A DNA stretch of 64,000 nucleotides from Rhabdophis nuchalis (GCA_039707465.1 CM077651.1:20270519-20334518); one strand, 5' to 3'. Shown: positions 34,276 through 46,076, counted from the first letter of the stretch. The notes: a model not told the origin generated them from the sequence alone. A program made the numbers and translations.

Positions 34276-34712
34276 CAGGGGTGGGCTTTAACATTTTCAG
34301 CAAGGGGCTCTCTGTCCAGTTGCTGGATGGGGTTGGGCATGGTGGGCATGGCCTAGTTGTCCTCCTGCACCACAGTGGTGGGGGTATTTTTGCCCTCCCC
34401 AGGCTCTGGAGAGTTTACTTGAATCTCCAGGGAGGGTGAAAATTGCTTCCCCAGGCTCCAGAGGCCCTCTGGAGACCGGAAATGGGCCCATTTCTGTCCT
34501 TCCTGAATTTCCAGTAGGCCCATTGTTTGCCCTCCCTGAGCCTCTGCAGGTGCCCTGCACTTACCTGAATCCAAAACGGGACACAAGGGGACTCCTGGGA
34601 GGGGAAGGCAGGGCAGGACCCGCCAGGAGTGAGATTTGGGGGTTCACCAAACTTCAGAATCTTATCTAGAGGTTTTCCTGAACCCCTGCAAGTCCCCAGT
34701 AACCCACCCCTG
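34276..34712. mobile_element. hAT-like MITE (CAGGGGTGGG type)
   Basis: A 437-bp element with ends CAGGGGTGGGC and, reversed, CAGGGGTGGGT (10 of 11). Interior CCTCCCCAGGCTCTGGAGAG and GACTCCTGGGAGGGG blocks are shared with 19.5, 36.3 and 42.0 kb. Flanking 8-mers TTATGACG and CCCCCATA do not match. Confidence 0.75.
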
Positions 34713-35804
34713 CCCCCATAATAATCATGACTCCTGTTAGTTGTTATTATGTGGTTTTGTGTGTTTTTGGGGTTTCTTCAAAAGTTGCTAATAAATGCTG
34801 TGTACTGTATCTTTGTTCAATTTTTTGTTGACTTTTTAACCAAGGAGTCTTCTAAATAGCTTGCTTCAAAATTATATTCTCAAAATGATTTGCTCCCAGA
34901 ATTCCTAAGCAATAACCTTCCTATGAAGGTTTTTGTTTTTGTTTAACATGACCCAAATCCCATTTGGTTCTTAGAAATATGAAGGGATATTTCTAATATC
35001 TTTTTACTTTAATACAGCAAAACCATTATCTCCACTTTTATTTCATCTCAAGAAATCCAGAGTATATTGGGACAATACCAAGCTGCTACAATATACCCAT
35101 ATGAAAAAAGATTTCATATTTACATCCTAAAGTGGACTTTAGCTAAACTGTGTATGATTGTAGCTGGGGGGAAAAAGGTCAGATAACATGTTTATTTGGC
35201 CTGTGTTCAAATTAAACAGTTGGTTGACACTGCAATTTTGGATGCTAAGTGTGTTAGACATGATTGAGTGGATGGTTAGCAGGTAATGTGAACTGTAAAT
35301 TATAGAAAATTAGATAGATAAATATTAAGAAATGTTTTACATCATTAATATTGTTATAGATGGAATTCTTCCAGTACCTAATAGAAGACAACAAATAGTT
35401 TCTTCAGGTTTAGAGTACTCAATCTCATTCATGGCTTTCTGATTTCATTGATTTCAATGAGGTTGAACATGGATTCTACATGGAGGTGTAACTGATAGAA
35501 GAGACTATTTGTATCTCAGGGTTCAGCTGTGGGATCCTTAGTAATCTCTGTGCTAGGTTGTTAATAATTGACAATGATCTGCAAGAAAATAACCAAACGC
35601 ATAGAGCACCAAATTGACTGTCTATGATTTTCCTTTACTATTAGCAGCTTATGCATGGACTTATCCATTATGAAAATATTCCACGATTTTGGAAGATACT
35701 GGTTTCTTAGATCTTTCAGGTAAATTGAAACATTCCAGCTTTATACATATATAAAAATGCTATCTTGCAATACATGGGAAATAGACAGCACATATTGGGG
35801 CATT
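34713..35804. other. AT-rich sequence, nothing recognised
   Basis: No element or coding signal over about 1.1 kb. Confidence 0.5.
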
Positions 35805-36290
35805 TGTTTTTTCCTGCCCAAGTACATGACCTTACTTTTCTTACTACTGACCATTTTGTTTATAGGACCCAATACTCAAGATACTTCTGAACTTTGAGTC
35901 TATCTTCCAGTTTTGGAAATTCTTCCCAGCATGGTACTGTCTACAAATTTGAGTGCCCCTTCAATCCCTTCATCTTTATGAAGATGTTGCAAAGCACAGG
36001 TCCCAAGACAGAATTCTGAGGAAACCCAATGCATGCTTCCCTCCATGTACATAAAATTCCATTGAGGACTATGATTGCCCAATGAATTATGAACCCACTT
36101 TGTGGTGATGCTGTCATCTCACCAAGAGCTCTACCAAGAAGTAGGCAATGGTCTACTTTGTCAAATGCCTTACTTTCTTACATCTTTGCATCCATTTCCA
36201 AAGAGGCTTTTCCCCTTGATTCTTTATCAGAAAATATCACAAGATTTATTTATTTTTTCTCTTCACAACCATTTTCAGTTGTTTAATCAT
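35805..36290 (-). pseudogene. CR1 LINE reverse transcriptase palm remnant
   Basis: Minus-strand remnant of the CR1 reverse transcriptase core. Reading from the right: decayed AFDKVDH-type sequence, then SEFCLGTCALQHLHKDEGIE, GALKFVDSTMLGRISKTGR. The KFVDSTML segment is the catalytic KFADDTKL box with both aspartates disturbed, so the enzyme is dead. It covers the stretch around and after the palm motif and is not joined to a CR1 3' end. Confidence 0.65.
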
Positions 36291-36345
36291 GATATGGCCA
36301 GCAATTACTTTTCTGTAAAAAGATTGCTGCACTATTAGATCAGGA

Positions 36346-36798
36346 CAGGGGTGGGGTTCAAAAATTGCAGCAACAGGTTTGTTGCCCCATTGCTGGGTGG
36401 GTGTGGCCATGGTAGGTGTGGCCTAATCAGCCTCCTGCACCAAAGGAGGGTGTTTTCACCCTTACCAGGCTCTGGAGGCTTTTCTCAAGGTGCCGGGAGG
36501 GCAGAAACTGCTTCCATGGGCTCTGGAGGTGCTCCAGAGGTGACAACCAGGCCCCTTTCTGGAGTTCCAGAAACTCCAGTAGGGCCATCCCCCCTTCCCT
36601 GACCCTTTGCATGGCCCTGCACTTACCTGGCATGATGGATGGGTCATGTGGAGACTCCTGTGATGGGAGGGGTGCAGTGGGAGGGGAGGAGAAGGTGTAG
36701 TCAGCCAGTGGTAGCATTTAGGGGTTTGCTGAACTGAGTAGAATCCTAGCTAAAGAATTTTGCCCGAACCTGTGCGAACCCCCAGCAGTCCACCCATG
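36346..36798. mobile_element. hAT-like MITE with perfect 8-bp duplication
   Basis: A 453-bp element flanked on both sides by GATCAGGA (36338-36345 and 36799-36806). Ends CAGGGGTGGG and, reversed, CATGGGTGGA. Same subfamily and orientation as 34276; short GC-rich frames inside are not genes. Confidence 0.88.
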
Positions 36799-36806
36799 GA
36801 TCAGGA

Positions 36807-37418
36807 TCATTTTGCTGCTCTATAATAGAAAAAGATGGCAAGAACAGGAAGAGGATGGAAATCTTGTTTCACAGAAATAAACATAATATTCATTCAAGAA
36901 CCTTGTTGCATATTTATTATTATGCACTATTTAATTTATGGATTTCTTTATAAAGCATTGTGAAAAATAATCCACAGCAGCTCCAATATATAATGCATAT
37001 TGAGAAAAATAATTAGGAGTGTAATATGTAACAAAGTTAAAACCCTGCATGTGGCTTGGTGTCACTGCGCAACATACTCTATAAGAAAGAAATCTTACCT
37101 AATTGTGATATGTCTAGTTAGATATGTTTAATCATAATTTGGTAGGGCCATTTGCTCAGTGGTTTATGTTACTGCTAAAACACTTTTATACTAAGTGGCA
37201 GTAATAGACTGCAGAACAATAAAAATGCCCTCTAGGAAGTGTAAAGGAGCTGAAAGAAGAGTAATTGGAAGGAAGAAACTTTCAAGACAAAATTATGTCA
37301 TAAAGTTATTTCTGTCCATGGTGCTGAATTTTAAAACTGGTAAGAGAACAAGCAAACAGAATCTCTGCAATAGGTTTCAGAGAATCTACCACACTCAAGG
37401 CAAAAGGTGTGTGTGTGA
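36807..37418. other. AT-rich sequence, nothing recognised
   Basis: No element or domain supported. Confidence 0.5.
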
Positions 37419-37485
37419 GGGAGGGAGGGAGGGAGGGAGGGAGGGAGGGAGGGAGGGAGGGAGGGAGGGAGGGAGGGAGGGAGAG
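37419..37485. repeat. (GGGA)n microsatellite
   Basis: About 16 GGGA units; G-rich enough to consider G-quadruplex formation. Confidence 0.95.
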
Positions 37486-37510
37486 AATGCATTATTTTAT
37501 ATGTATATTA

Positions 37511-37834
37511 CTAGCTGATAATCCGGCATGGCCCTGGTATTTATTTATAGGGGAAAATGTCCAGACCAAACATAATTTCTAATCTTGGATTGTCCCCCTT
37601 ACCAGAGGGAGCCCCCTTGTGGAGTATTGTGAAGCCATTACCATGGCAACTCCACTGCGCTGTACAGTAGAAGCCAGTATGGCAGTATGGCACAACAGGC
37701 TGTATCTTAACAGAACACACACCCTGAGGGGTGTTAGGGGTGTCTTACCACCACAGTATTTATCTCCACAGAGTAAGTCACCTGTGTACCAAGTTTGGTT
37801 GAAATTGCTTGAGGCATTCCACAGTTATGCTGGA

Positions 37835-37836
<2 letters not shown>
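37511..37836 (-). mobile_element. Helitron-like element, second family, inverted relative to 20222
   Basis: Terminus at the left: CTAG at 37511-37514 preceded by A, then CTGATAATCCGGCATGGCC. Contains GGGGAAAATGTCCAGACC, TTACCATGGCAAC and GGCTGTATCTTAACAGAAC, the reverse complement of segments at 20.3-20.7 kb. Bounded right by a CA microsatellite. Confidence 0.45.

Positions 37837-37837
<1 letters not shown>

Positions 37838-37875
<38 letters not shown>
37838..37875. repeat. (CA)n microsatellite
   Basis: About 18 CA units at the border of the Helitron-like element. Confidence 0.95.
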
Positions 37876-37878
<3 letters not shown>

Positions 37879-39985
37879 TTGTCTTCCCCCAATGTCACTT
37901 GTAGCTTCTAGATTGTCAAATTAACAAGACCTGTCAGCAATAGTAGTTCTGCCTTTGTACAATTTGTAAATTAAAAGAATAACATCTTCTGAGCTTATCC
38001 TATTTGTTCAGTTGAGGCCACAGTGATTTTTTGGAAATTTTATTTCTCATAAACTCACACAAACGTTTAGATAGTTTAGCATCATCCTTTGCTTTGTAAT
38101 TCATTGGCAAATGTACCACACAAGAGACTGTTAGGAATTGTTCCTCAATTATTAGTTTTTTACCATATGTGGGAGGAAACAGTCTGTCTGAGTGTCATAT
38201 GCAGACATATTCATAAGCAATCTGAAATCCAAAGAACATAATTCTGAAAATAGGTTGACTGAATGACATTGACCGGCACTAAACAAATTGAAAAAATATT
38301 CCCATCATGCACAATTAAAACAGGGAAATTATTTGCCAGTCATCCAAATAAGGCCTCCAATTTCTCTTTTAATTTTTATCTATACTTTTTGGGTACTTTA
38401 CATAATACTGTTTACCCAAAAAGGAATAGAGTCTTCGAAGGTTTTTTTCCCCCCTTTCAGTATAGTGGGAATAGTATAAAAGTTTATCATGGTTGTTAAA
38501 AGTTTCAACAGAAACACAAAACCAGGGATGAAATTTGTTGTTAGGTTAAAATCACCTTTATTAATTATTGTTATGTCCCTTTCTTTTCTCTTATTAAACA
38601 GGGCGCCATACTCTTGAGATTCTTTAATGGGATCTGTAGAAAACATTGGAATATTTCTAACATTCAAGTTTAGTAGCTTTACCCTGTAATCAGACTGCAA
38701 ATATCCATAATTCACTCTTTTGAAGTTCAATTTAATTCTCATTATAGCCTACTGGAAGAATTCCATTGCAGTAGTACTAATGAACTTTATTCCCAAGTAG
38801 TAACATTGGGTTTTACTAAGTCTCTACTGGGAAATTAAGTTATATAACATGGGCTACAAACAATATGTTTTATTTTACAGATGCCAGAAAAAGAAAACTG
38901 GGGTATAAAAGTATTTTTTTTTAATTTTTATTTAGACTTAGGTGCTGTCAAATGTGTAAACAACTCTGGCCAGTTATCAATAGTATATAACAGATGTAGA
39001 AAGGTGGTTTTGAAGGCATTTGATTTTTGCTCCATTTTAATGTGCACAGTGCTAATGAGAGTTGAAAGACTCTCATAAAGACAAACCTTGCAAGCATAAA
39101 TATTGATGTGGGATTCACATGGCTTTGCCAATTATTAATTTTATATATCCATTACACAGTTCATTGCCAAGTCCCTTTCACCAATGTATCTAAATACATT
39201 GGTGAAAGGGACAATAAACATTCATTTCTGGTGAATTGCTGTTAAAATGAAGTAGGTGATTCCTTTGGTACCTACAAAGCTTGGAAATTCCTGAGACAGG
39301 AATTATATTTATTTACTCATAGCTTATAGGAGAGATTTATGGTCTCAGGTTCAGTTGTTAAGAGGATTAGTTGTGAAGGTGGTCTATTATGTACTATCAC
39401 CCCTATTTTTGATCTCAGCATTTGCTTAAAAAAAAGCTATATGCTAGCACTGGGTCTATCCTAGCGTAATATTCACATACTTATATTCAGATATTAATAT
39501 TGATTGCAACATGATTGCACTAGTGATGTGTATATGAAAGCCAATATTTTGTAATTAAAACATTAGCAACATATGCTTCCCTGCATAATGTCAATAAACT
39601 GCAATGATTTCAATATTCCACATATTCCACTGACAGTCTTCAAAATTTAATTTCATGAGATATGGAGAAAAGTCTGAATAGGCCCTTCCTGACTAGCAGC
39701 TTAATACATGGATTGACTCAAAATGTTCTTTTTCTTTCCTTTCTTTGATACGCATTACACTGCATGAACATTGTCTTTGTGGCAATATATCTACAGTGGT
39801 TCATCAAGAATGATGTGTTCATTTTGAACATTAAGGCAACCTCTCCCCCCCCCCCCCCATGCATGTGAAATAACTGTCCAAATTATGGTAATGTAGAAAC
39901 TCTTGTTTAAAGGGATATTTTTTTCAATATTTCACTTGATTCATAAACCTTTGAAATTGGAAAATAAAGTATGTATATTGTGATA
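37876..39985. other. AT-rich sequence with one perfect hairpin
   Basis: About 2.1 kb without recognisable elements apart from the hairpin at 39171-39212 and a run of about 15 C near 39850. Small frames show no domain. Confidence 0.5.
39171..39212. repeat. Perfect 19-bp hairpin with 4-nt loop
   Basis: GTCCCTTTCACCAATGTAT (39171-39189), loop CTAA, then the exact complement at 39194-39212. Confidence 0.97.
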
Positions 39986-40331
39986 CTAGCTGGATATCTG
40001 TGCTTCACTACAAAACCATGTGATCAAGCCAGCATGCAGGTTGGGTGAGTCATGTGCTGGCCAGGCCCATATAAGGCAGCTGGCAGTTGGAACAGAGTTC
40101 CCTTCAGGTGGGGAGGGGGAGTAGAACGTCTAACTCCTTAGCATCAACACATGTTAATATAATACTGTATAAGGAATACTGATGATCTGATGGCCATTTC
40201 GAAAAATCCTTTCTTAGCAAGCACCTAGAAGCCAAGAGGTATATAAGTGCTAAGTTTCAAGTTTGTAGGCTGTACAGTTCTGGAGATTTCATGAGGATAC
40301 ATGAGTGGTATTTCACTTTTATATATATAGA
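39986..40331 (-). mobile_element. Helitron-like end, third variety
   Basis: CTAG at 39986-39989 preceded by A, then CTGGATATCTGTGCTTCACT. The right part has TTTCAAGTTTGTAGGCTGTA, GGATACATGAGTGG and a TATATATAGAT end. The layout resembles the other CTAG-ended elements, but no 3' hairpin is obvious. Confidence 0.35.
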
Positions 40332-40721
40332 TGCAACATGTACAATACAGTTCCAGGTGCCTAAAATAGATCGGTAATTTTGGAAAGAAATAAGAGGTCA
40401 TGCCCTCCATCCTAGATGTTTTTACAGCAAAAAAATGATGTTGTTTAATAACTAATAAGAACAACATCAGGAGCATCAATTGAAGACCTTCAGCACTGAC
40501 AAAATTACCACCAATCACCTCCAAAAAGCAGATTTACATGGAACAGCTTATGTCCTATGATGTAACTTGCAATGTTATTAATCAACTTACCTAGCCCAGG
40601 TTCTTGGGAAGGACTTGGTAGATGGATAAAAATGCCAAATCCAGACTAAAACTGACTATCTGCGTGCGGTCAACAATATTTTCTTCAAGAAGAATAGAGC
40701 TTCTTATGCTGTTTTAGGATA
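40332..40721. other. Sequence with nothing recognised
   Basis: No feature supported. Confidence 0.5.
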
Positions 40722-41033
40722 AAGGTAAAGGTTCCCCTCACACAGTGTTCTTGACTCTAAGGGGCAGTGCTCATCTCCATTTCAAAGCTGAAGAGCCAGT
40801 GCTGTCCAAAGACCTCTTCATGGTCACTGTTATCTTCCCATCAAAGGTAGTTCCTATTTTTAGTACTTGCATATTTACATGCTTTCAAACTGCTAGGTTG
40901 GCAGAAGCTGGAACAAGTAATGGGAGCTCACTCCATTATGTGGTGCTAGGGATTCAAACTGCCAAACTGCTGACTATTCTGATCAACGAGCTCAGCATCT
41001 TAGCCTTGAGGCACCACGTTCCCCCCCTTTTTA
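40722..41033 (-). mobile_element. Sauria-type SINE
   Basis: Minus-strand SINE, nearly full length. The 3' end is at the left: GGTAAAGGTTCCCCTC and GGGGCAGTGCTCATCTCC (Bov-B-like tail in reverse). The tRNA-like head is at the right: GGATTCAAACTGCC, AGCATCTTAGCC. The body has CTAGGTTGGCAGAAGCTGG. Such SINEs are mobilised by Bov-B type LINE enzymes. Confidence 0.8.
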
Positions 41034-42013
41034 GGATACTACTTGCTATACAAGGCTCAAGAGAATGTCCATTAATTTTCATAACTTGATGAAAAATGCT
41101 TTTGAAGCAGCTCTCCTAGAAAAAGAAACTGCATTTTTTTTTGATGGATGTTAAATGCAGTTACTACCATTGGCAACATCAAACCATCAAGATCTTACTG
41201 AAATACTCCAACATTTTCACTATGGTTAATATGCACATTGCATTCTGAATAATACAATATAAGTAAATTTATATCCCTAAATGGTTATAATTCCATACAA
41301 CCTCAACCTGTCTCTTGTTATTTTGTTATTTCTTAGGCATAATTCAATTTTGCATTTAGATATAGTTCTCCGATTTCAAAATAACACATCTAGAAAAGTG
41401 TCTAATAGCCTCCCAAGTGTAAAAGAAGGCTGCAATTTCCTGCTATATGTCTTACTTGATACATTAAGTCATTTAAATAGCTGATTTCCAATGTAACAAA
41501 GCACTGGGTTTAGTAGGACATATCCCAAGTGAATTTTCTCTTACAGAGCCAATAGTCAATGATATAATGATGGTATCATTACATTATAACGGCATGATAA
41601 GAATCCTAAGCCTCACTTATAAGAGTAGAACTTCAGAAAATTAATCTAGATTTTCATTTTTTTTAAATCACTGTTATTCCCTATCAGGTTGCATTAAAAA
41701 AAAAATACAGAGAAAAATACAGAGAATTGGGCTAATAAATAAAAAAAATCACAAATTGTATTGGCAGTTGTTGAAAGCCAGAATGTTCTGAACTATTTTG
41801 TGCAGTGAAATGGGATATAATTCATATAAAACATAGCAATAAACACCTGCTGATGATCAAACTTGTTAATACTCTTTCTTATGTATTTCCATTCTTGGTT
41901 ATCATTACATGAAGACATAAAAACTGAAATACTGTGACACAAGAAAGCCTCTAAATTATGGTTTATATTCAAGACAGTGCAACATTTTGTTAAAATAATG
42001 GAGAGGATATTCC
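41034..42013. other. AT-rich sequence, nothing recognised
   Basis: No element or coding signal. Confidence 0.5.
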
Positions 42014-42021
42014 CATCAATG

Positions 42022-42434
42022 CAATGGTGGGCTGCTACGGGTTCGCCCGGGTTTGGGAGAACCCATAGCTAACATAGCTAACATTATGGACAGGACTCAA
42101 AATCCCACCCCTGGCTGTCCCTGTCCATCCTGCCCCTACCCTCCCAGAAGTCTCCATGCAGTCCATTTTGGATGCAAAGTAAGTGCAGGGTCCATTTGGA
42201 AGCTCAGGGAGGGGGAATACCAGGCCTCCTGGAAGATCCGGAAGGCAGGAAACAGGCACAGGGAGGCAGTTTTCCCCCTTCCAGAGCTTGAGGAAAGCCT
42301 CCGGAGCCTGGAAAAGGTGAAAACAGACCCTCTGCCATGGTGCAGGAGGCTGACTAGATCACACCCATCATGGCCACATCCACCCAGCAAGTGGGCAGAG
42401 AACCCATTGCTGAAATTTTTGAAGCCTACCCCTG
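42022..42434. mobile_element. hAT-like MITE with perfect 8-bp duplication
   Basis: A 413-bp element flanked by CATCAATG on both sides (42014-42021, 42435-42442). Ends CAATGGTGGGC and, reversed, CAGGGGTAGGC. The interior is the reverse orientation of the subfamily at 34.3 and 36.3 kb. Confidence 0.88.
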
Positions 42435-42460
42435 CATCAATGTTAATTAAATATATAAGG

Positions 42461-42595
42461 CAGGGATGTCCAAACTTGGGAACTTTAAGACTTGTGGACT
42501 TCAACTTCCAGAATTCCCCAGCCAGCTATGCTGGCTGGGGAATTCTGGGAGTTGAAGTTCACAAGTCTTAAAGTTCCCAAGTTTGGACATCCCTG
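42461..42595. mobile_element. Fold-back hAT-like MITE with perfect 8-bp duplication
   Basis: A 135-bp near-perfect palindrome: CAGGGATGTCCAAACTTGGG at the left, its complement at the right, centred on AGCCAGCTATGCTGGCTGGG. ATATAAGG flanks both sides (42453-42460, 42596-42603). Confidence 0.92.
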
Positions 42596-42603
42596 ATATA
42601 AGG

Positions 42604-43387
42604 GGAAGAGTGTCTAGAGTTCATTTGAATCAAAGACCAGCACATATATTGTTTATTATAGTACTGTAAACAATCAAAACCTAAACATGGATGGGAATAC
42701 AAGCCCCCTATATAAAGTTATGTTAATGTAAATCAATTAAAAGGCCCACATGATCCTTTGATGCAGACTCAGCTAAGAGGGTTACATTTTAGTCCCTTAG
42801 GAATGTGGTGGTAGAGCCATAGGGACTTAACAATAATTATAATCAGCAGGAAAGAACATGTAGCTGTATTTCTATTTCTTCTACTGAAAACACTAGTATA
42901 TCTGTAATAAAGGCCAGCATGAATTAGAGATTCAGAAAAAAATTAACAGAAAACTGGGAACAAGGAACTATAGCACATGGCCATATCTTTCCTCAAGTAT
43001 TTAGAGTTCCAAATTCTTTCTGCTATCTGTTGATTGGACAGATTGAAGGAAATATAAATCATTCTGCTCATTCTGGTCATTACAGAAGGAAACCAAAACA
43101 ACATAGAACAAAATCTTGCTGCAGAAAATATATGACCCATTGTGATTTCCTTGCCCTTGGGACAAGTAATTTATGTTTCTGTTCTTTGTAGACATGTAAA
43201 TATTGTAGACTGAAGTATGTTTCAGTATTCAGGGGAATACAAGCATTATATCTGCAGAAGACATTAAAATGGCTTAAATTTGTAGATTATTTTTTCATAG
43301 CAAGGTTGTACTACATGCTGGACTTGTCTTTTGAGTTGATGACAGACACAGTACATATACTTGTTCCCCTGGCTCAGCTGATCAGGA
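42604..43387. other. Sequence with nothing recognised
   Basis: No feature supported. Confidence 0.5.
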
Positions 43388-43500
43388 TGAGAGCCTGTGG
43401 CCTAGTGACAATTACAACTGCCTTACATGTAAAACGCTCCAGGTTCAAATCTCAGTAAGGGTATGGCTAGCTGATGAAAGCTAAATAGCTTGAAATAGGT
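43388..43500 (+). mobile_element. tRNA-derived SINE head
   Basis: GAGCCTGTGGCCTAGTGACA resembles a tRNA A box and GGTTCAAATCTC a B box, about 50 bp apart, as in a pol III promoter. It does not fold as a real tRNA (no acceptor pairing seen). Then TATGGCTAGCTGATGAAAGC. Confidence 0.55.
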
Positions 43501-43639
43501 CTATACTAGTCTCCCTTGTTTATTTATTTATCAGCACAAATGCAACACACACACATAGCATTTATTTGCTCCTTTCAATGTACATTAATTACCTGCAATA
43601 TGCCACATACTACCTTTCTACCAGCATTTGCAAATCTTA
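43501..43639. other. Spacer with (TTTA) and (CA) scraps
   Basis: Short simple repeats only. Confidence 0.5.
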
Positions 43640-43917
43640 ACAGAACAGAACATCTCAAAATCTCTCCATCTTTTCCACATCTTTAGTGTACATTTTACCC
43701 AAGGTATGTAAATTCAACTGCCTATTTTAGTGTTCTGCTGTATAATGTGCAATGGTTTGTTCTACTTTTCCCTGTCAAGCACAATTACCTTGGCCTTGAT
43801 ACATTAATGTTCAGATCCATACTCTTCATACAGCCTGTCTAAAATTTGTGGCAAATCATTTATATTCTCAGCCAAAACCACAGCATAATTGGTATATAGT
43901 AGTACATGTGCAGTCAT
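43640..43917 (-). pseudogene. LINE reverse transcriptase palm remnant
   Basis: Minus strand, from the right: YTNYAVVLAENINDLPQILD, RLYEEYGSEH, stop, CIKAKVIVLDREK. YTNYAVVLAEN corresponds to the YADDxVLLAE catalytic box with the aspartates lost, followed by the LYEEYGLxIKxxKTKV segment typical of RTE/L1-like enzymes. No other part of the element is recognisable. Confidence 0.5.
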
Positions 43918-44343
43918 ATTTATTTATTTTATTTATTTATTTATTTTTCATATTTATAACCCACTCCCACCTCACAACAAGGGACTCGGGGCGGCGAACA
44001 TAGAATTAAATCAATAAATACAAATACAAATACATAGATATTAGATGCCTGTGTTGTAACCGTTTTTAAAACCCTCGTTTATAATTGGCGGTGCTGGGGT
44101 TACGCAAGGCTGGCTAGTTGAAAGAAGTGAGTTTTAAGACATTTGCGGAAGAGGCGGAGGTCAGGAATGGTGCGGATTTCAGGGGGCAGGTCGTTCCAAA
44201 GGGCCGGCCCTGCCACAGAGAAGGCCCTCCCCCTGGGCGCCGCCAGTCGACATTGCCCGACTGACGGCACCCTGAGGAGGCCCTCTCTGTGGGAGCGTGT
44301 CAGTCCCAGGGATGTATGGGGCAGGAGACGGTCTTGCAGATAG
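43918..44343 (-). pseudogene. L2-like LINE 3' end
   Basis: Minus strand, starting at a TTTATTTA tail (43918-43948), 3' hairpin (CCCACTCCCACCTC / GACTCGGGGCGGCG), 3' UTR, then coding end. Reversed the coding part gives RSHREGLLRVPSVGQCRLAA, PRGRAFSVAGPALWNDLPPE and RLFRKCLKTHFF-type sequence. Truncated at about 44343. Confidence 0.8.
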
Positions 44344-44404
44344 CATATCCCCTGTCACTAATCCCTCTCAAGCATCCCTTATGCATTTCCCCATTAATAG
44401 ATTA

Positions 44405-44718
44405 AACAACCAAAAGGACAAGTCTGTAGAGATTCTCAGTCATCCAGGTCATGGTTGTCCCAAAGGTGCTTTTTTCAGGAGAGATTTTAGATATACAATT
44501 TGAGATGAACACCCTTTGAATGGTGTGGGAGTACAAATGGATTTCCAGAGGAAAAATTGCAGACTACAGGAACCAGAAGAATTACTCAGGTGATCCTGAG
44601 GACACAGATAAACCTCCAAGTGTTTCAACAAACCTCTAAAAAGGTGCAAATGACCAGCTGTCTGCAAGGAATATGAATTCTTCCATTCCCCACTATCCTG
44701 TCAAAGCTGAAGAAGCTT
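44405..44718. mobile_element. Interspersed repeat, possibly Penelope-type, second copy
   Basis: GTAGAGATTCTCAGTCATCC, CATGGTTGTCCCAAAGGTGC, then GATTTTAGATATACAATTTG, GCAGACTACAGGAACCAG and GGACACAGATAAACCTCC, ending AGCTGAAGAAGCTTA at the palindrome border. Related to 32275-32665. Confidence 0.4.
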
Positions 44719-45163
44719 ATATGTGTGTTACATTATTGATCAGCTCAAAAACGTAACACACATATAAAAAAAATTACACAACGGAATTCATGGCTTTCTG
44801 TTTAGATGGTCTCTGGTGATGAGCCGAAAGGCAGAAAAGGAAACAGTATGCTTCCTCCCTTAATTGGGGCCCTAACAGGGTGTTGTTGAAACAATTTTAT
44901 ATATATATTATATATATAATTATTAACAATTATATATATATTCCACAACACCCTATTAGGGCCCCAATTAAGGGAGGAAGCATACTGCTTTCCTTTTCTG
45001 CCTTTCGGCTCATCACCAGAGACCATCTAGACAGAAAGCCATGAGTTCCGTTGTGTGATTTTTTTTAAATATGTGTGTTAGTTTTATGAGCTGATTTATT
45101 TATTGATCAGCTCATAAAACTAACACACACACATAAATATATGTGTGTGTGTGTGTGTGTGTG
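44719..45163. repeat. Compound palindrome with hairpins at both borders
   Basis: Main arms about 44738-44892 and 44940-45094 (roughly 155 bp each, high identity; for example CCCTTAATTGGGGCCCTAA against TTAGGGCCCCAATTAAGGG) around a roughly 47-bp TATATA loop. The left border forms a second hairpin (ATATGTGTGTTAC 44719-44731 with 44753-44765). The right border forms a third (45071-45094 with 45105-45128, 24 bp perfect). It ends in a TATG/TG repeat at 45139-45163. Confidence 0.9.
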
Positions 45164-46076
45164 TTCTTTTAATGAATGGAGATCACAATCAGCTTTGAAG
45201 CAAACTTTATCACAATACTGCATAGAGGAAAAAAAGTTCTGACCACCCAAGAGGTAGACCAGAAGGTTATATACTATTCTGGTTTACATCCTTTACATTG
45301 TGTCCGCTCTTAGCAACCTCAGCATATCCTTATCAATTTGGGTTCGGTTTTTATACTTAGCATGGGAAATTGTTCATTCAACATTCTTCAGCAAATTTTC
45401 AAACACTTCCTTGTTCCTTTAGGCAAACTACTTCTGCAGTGCTGCATCAAGCAATTTTCTGATCATTGGAGCATTTCAGGCCTCATGGATTTGAGCCAAA
45501 GATCTGGAGCTGTACAATGAAGGATCTAAAGTCTTTCTCCTGTTCAGGGTTGCATAATTTGTTAAGCATTTCATTTATTCTCATGCACGATTGTCTTCAA
45601 TCACCTACATCTAGCAACCTTTACTTCCATATTCATGGAAAATACTCTGTAACTCAATCCTGTTCACTTTATAACACTTTACCTAACTTTACAATAACTT
45701 TCCTTCGTACCTGAGTAAATTTCTTAACTGGACGGAGTCCAAGTTCATGATGATCCTCCATATGGAATCTCACTATGTAACTTTGGGCCATTCACTTTTT
45801 CTCAACCCATCATCTAATCACTTGTTGTAGTGGAAACTTGGAGAAAGGAGTGCTACATACACACATTAAATTCCTGGAGGAAAAGTGTGATATTAATCTA
45901 ATGAATGAGATTGTATAATTTTGCATGCTTTAATATTAAGTAAAGACTGTTAAGTTGATACAAGACTTTAATACATACAATAACATGGTGGCATTTACTT
46001 ATACACTTACCACTAAAGCTTGTTTAAATTAATCATGACTGAGGATAGTTTTTAGTATTTGCTATCTATCTTTAGT
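45164..46076. other. Sequence with nothing recognised
   Basis: No domain found in the short frames at 45338-45714. Confidence 0.45.

Noticed and set aside
36351..36717. Several overlapping 80-96 codon frames
   Set aside because: They fall inside a hAT-like MITE with perfect target duplication and are due to its GC-rich interior.
39171..39212. microRNA precursor
   Set aside because: The loop is 4 nt and the stem only 19 bp with no mismatches, unlike a usual pre-miRNA.
40745..41089. 114-codon frame
   Set aside because: Translation of a minus-strand Sauria SINE; no protein similarity expected.
43388..43470. Possible tRNA gene
   Set aside because: A and B boxes are present, but cloverleaf pairing is not evident and it continues into a SINE body. 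The same holds for the heads at 46077, 59657 and 63193.
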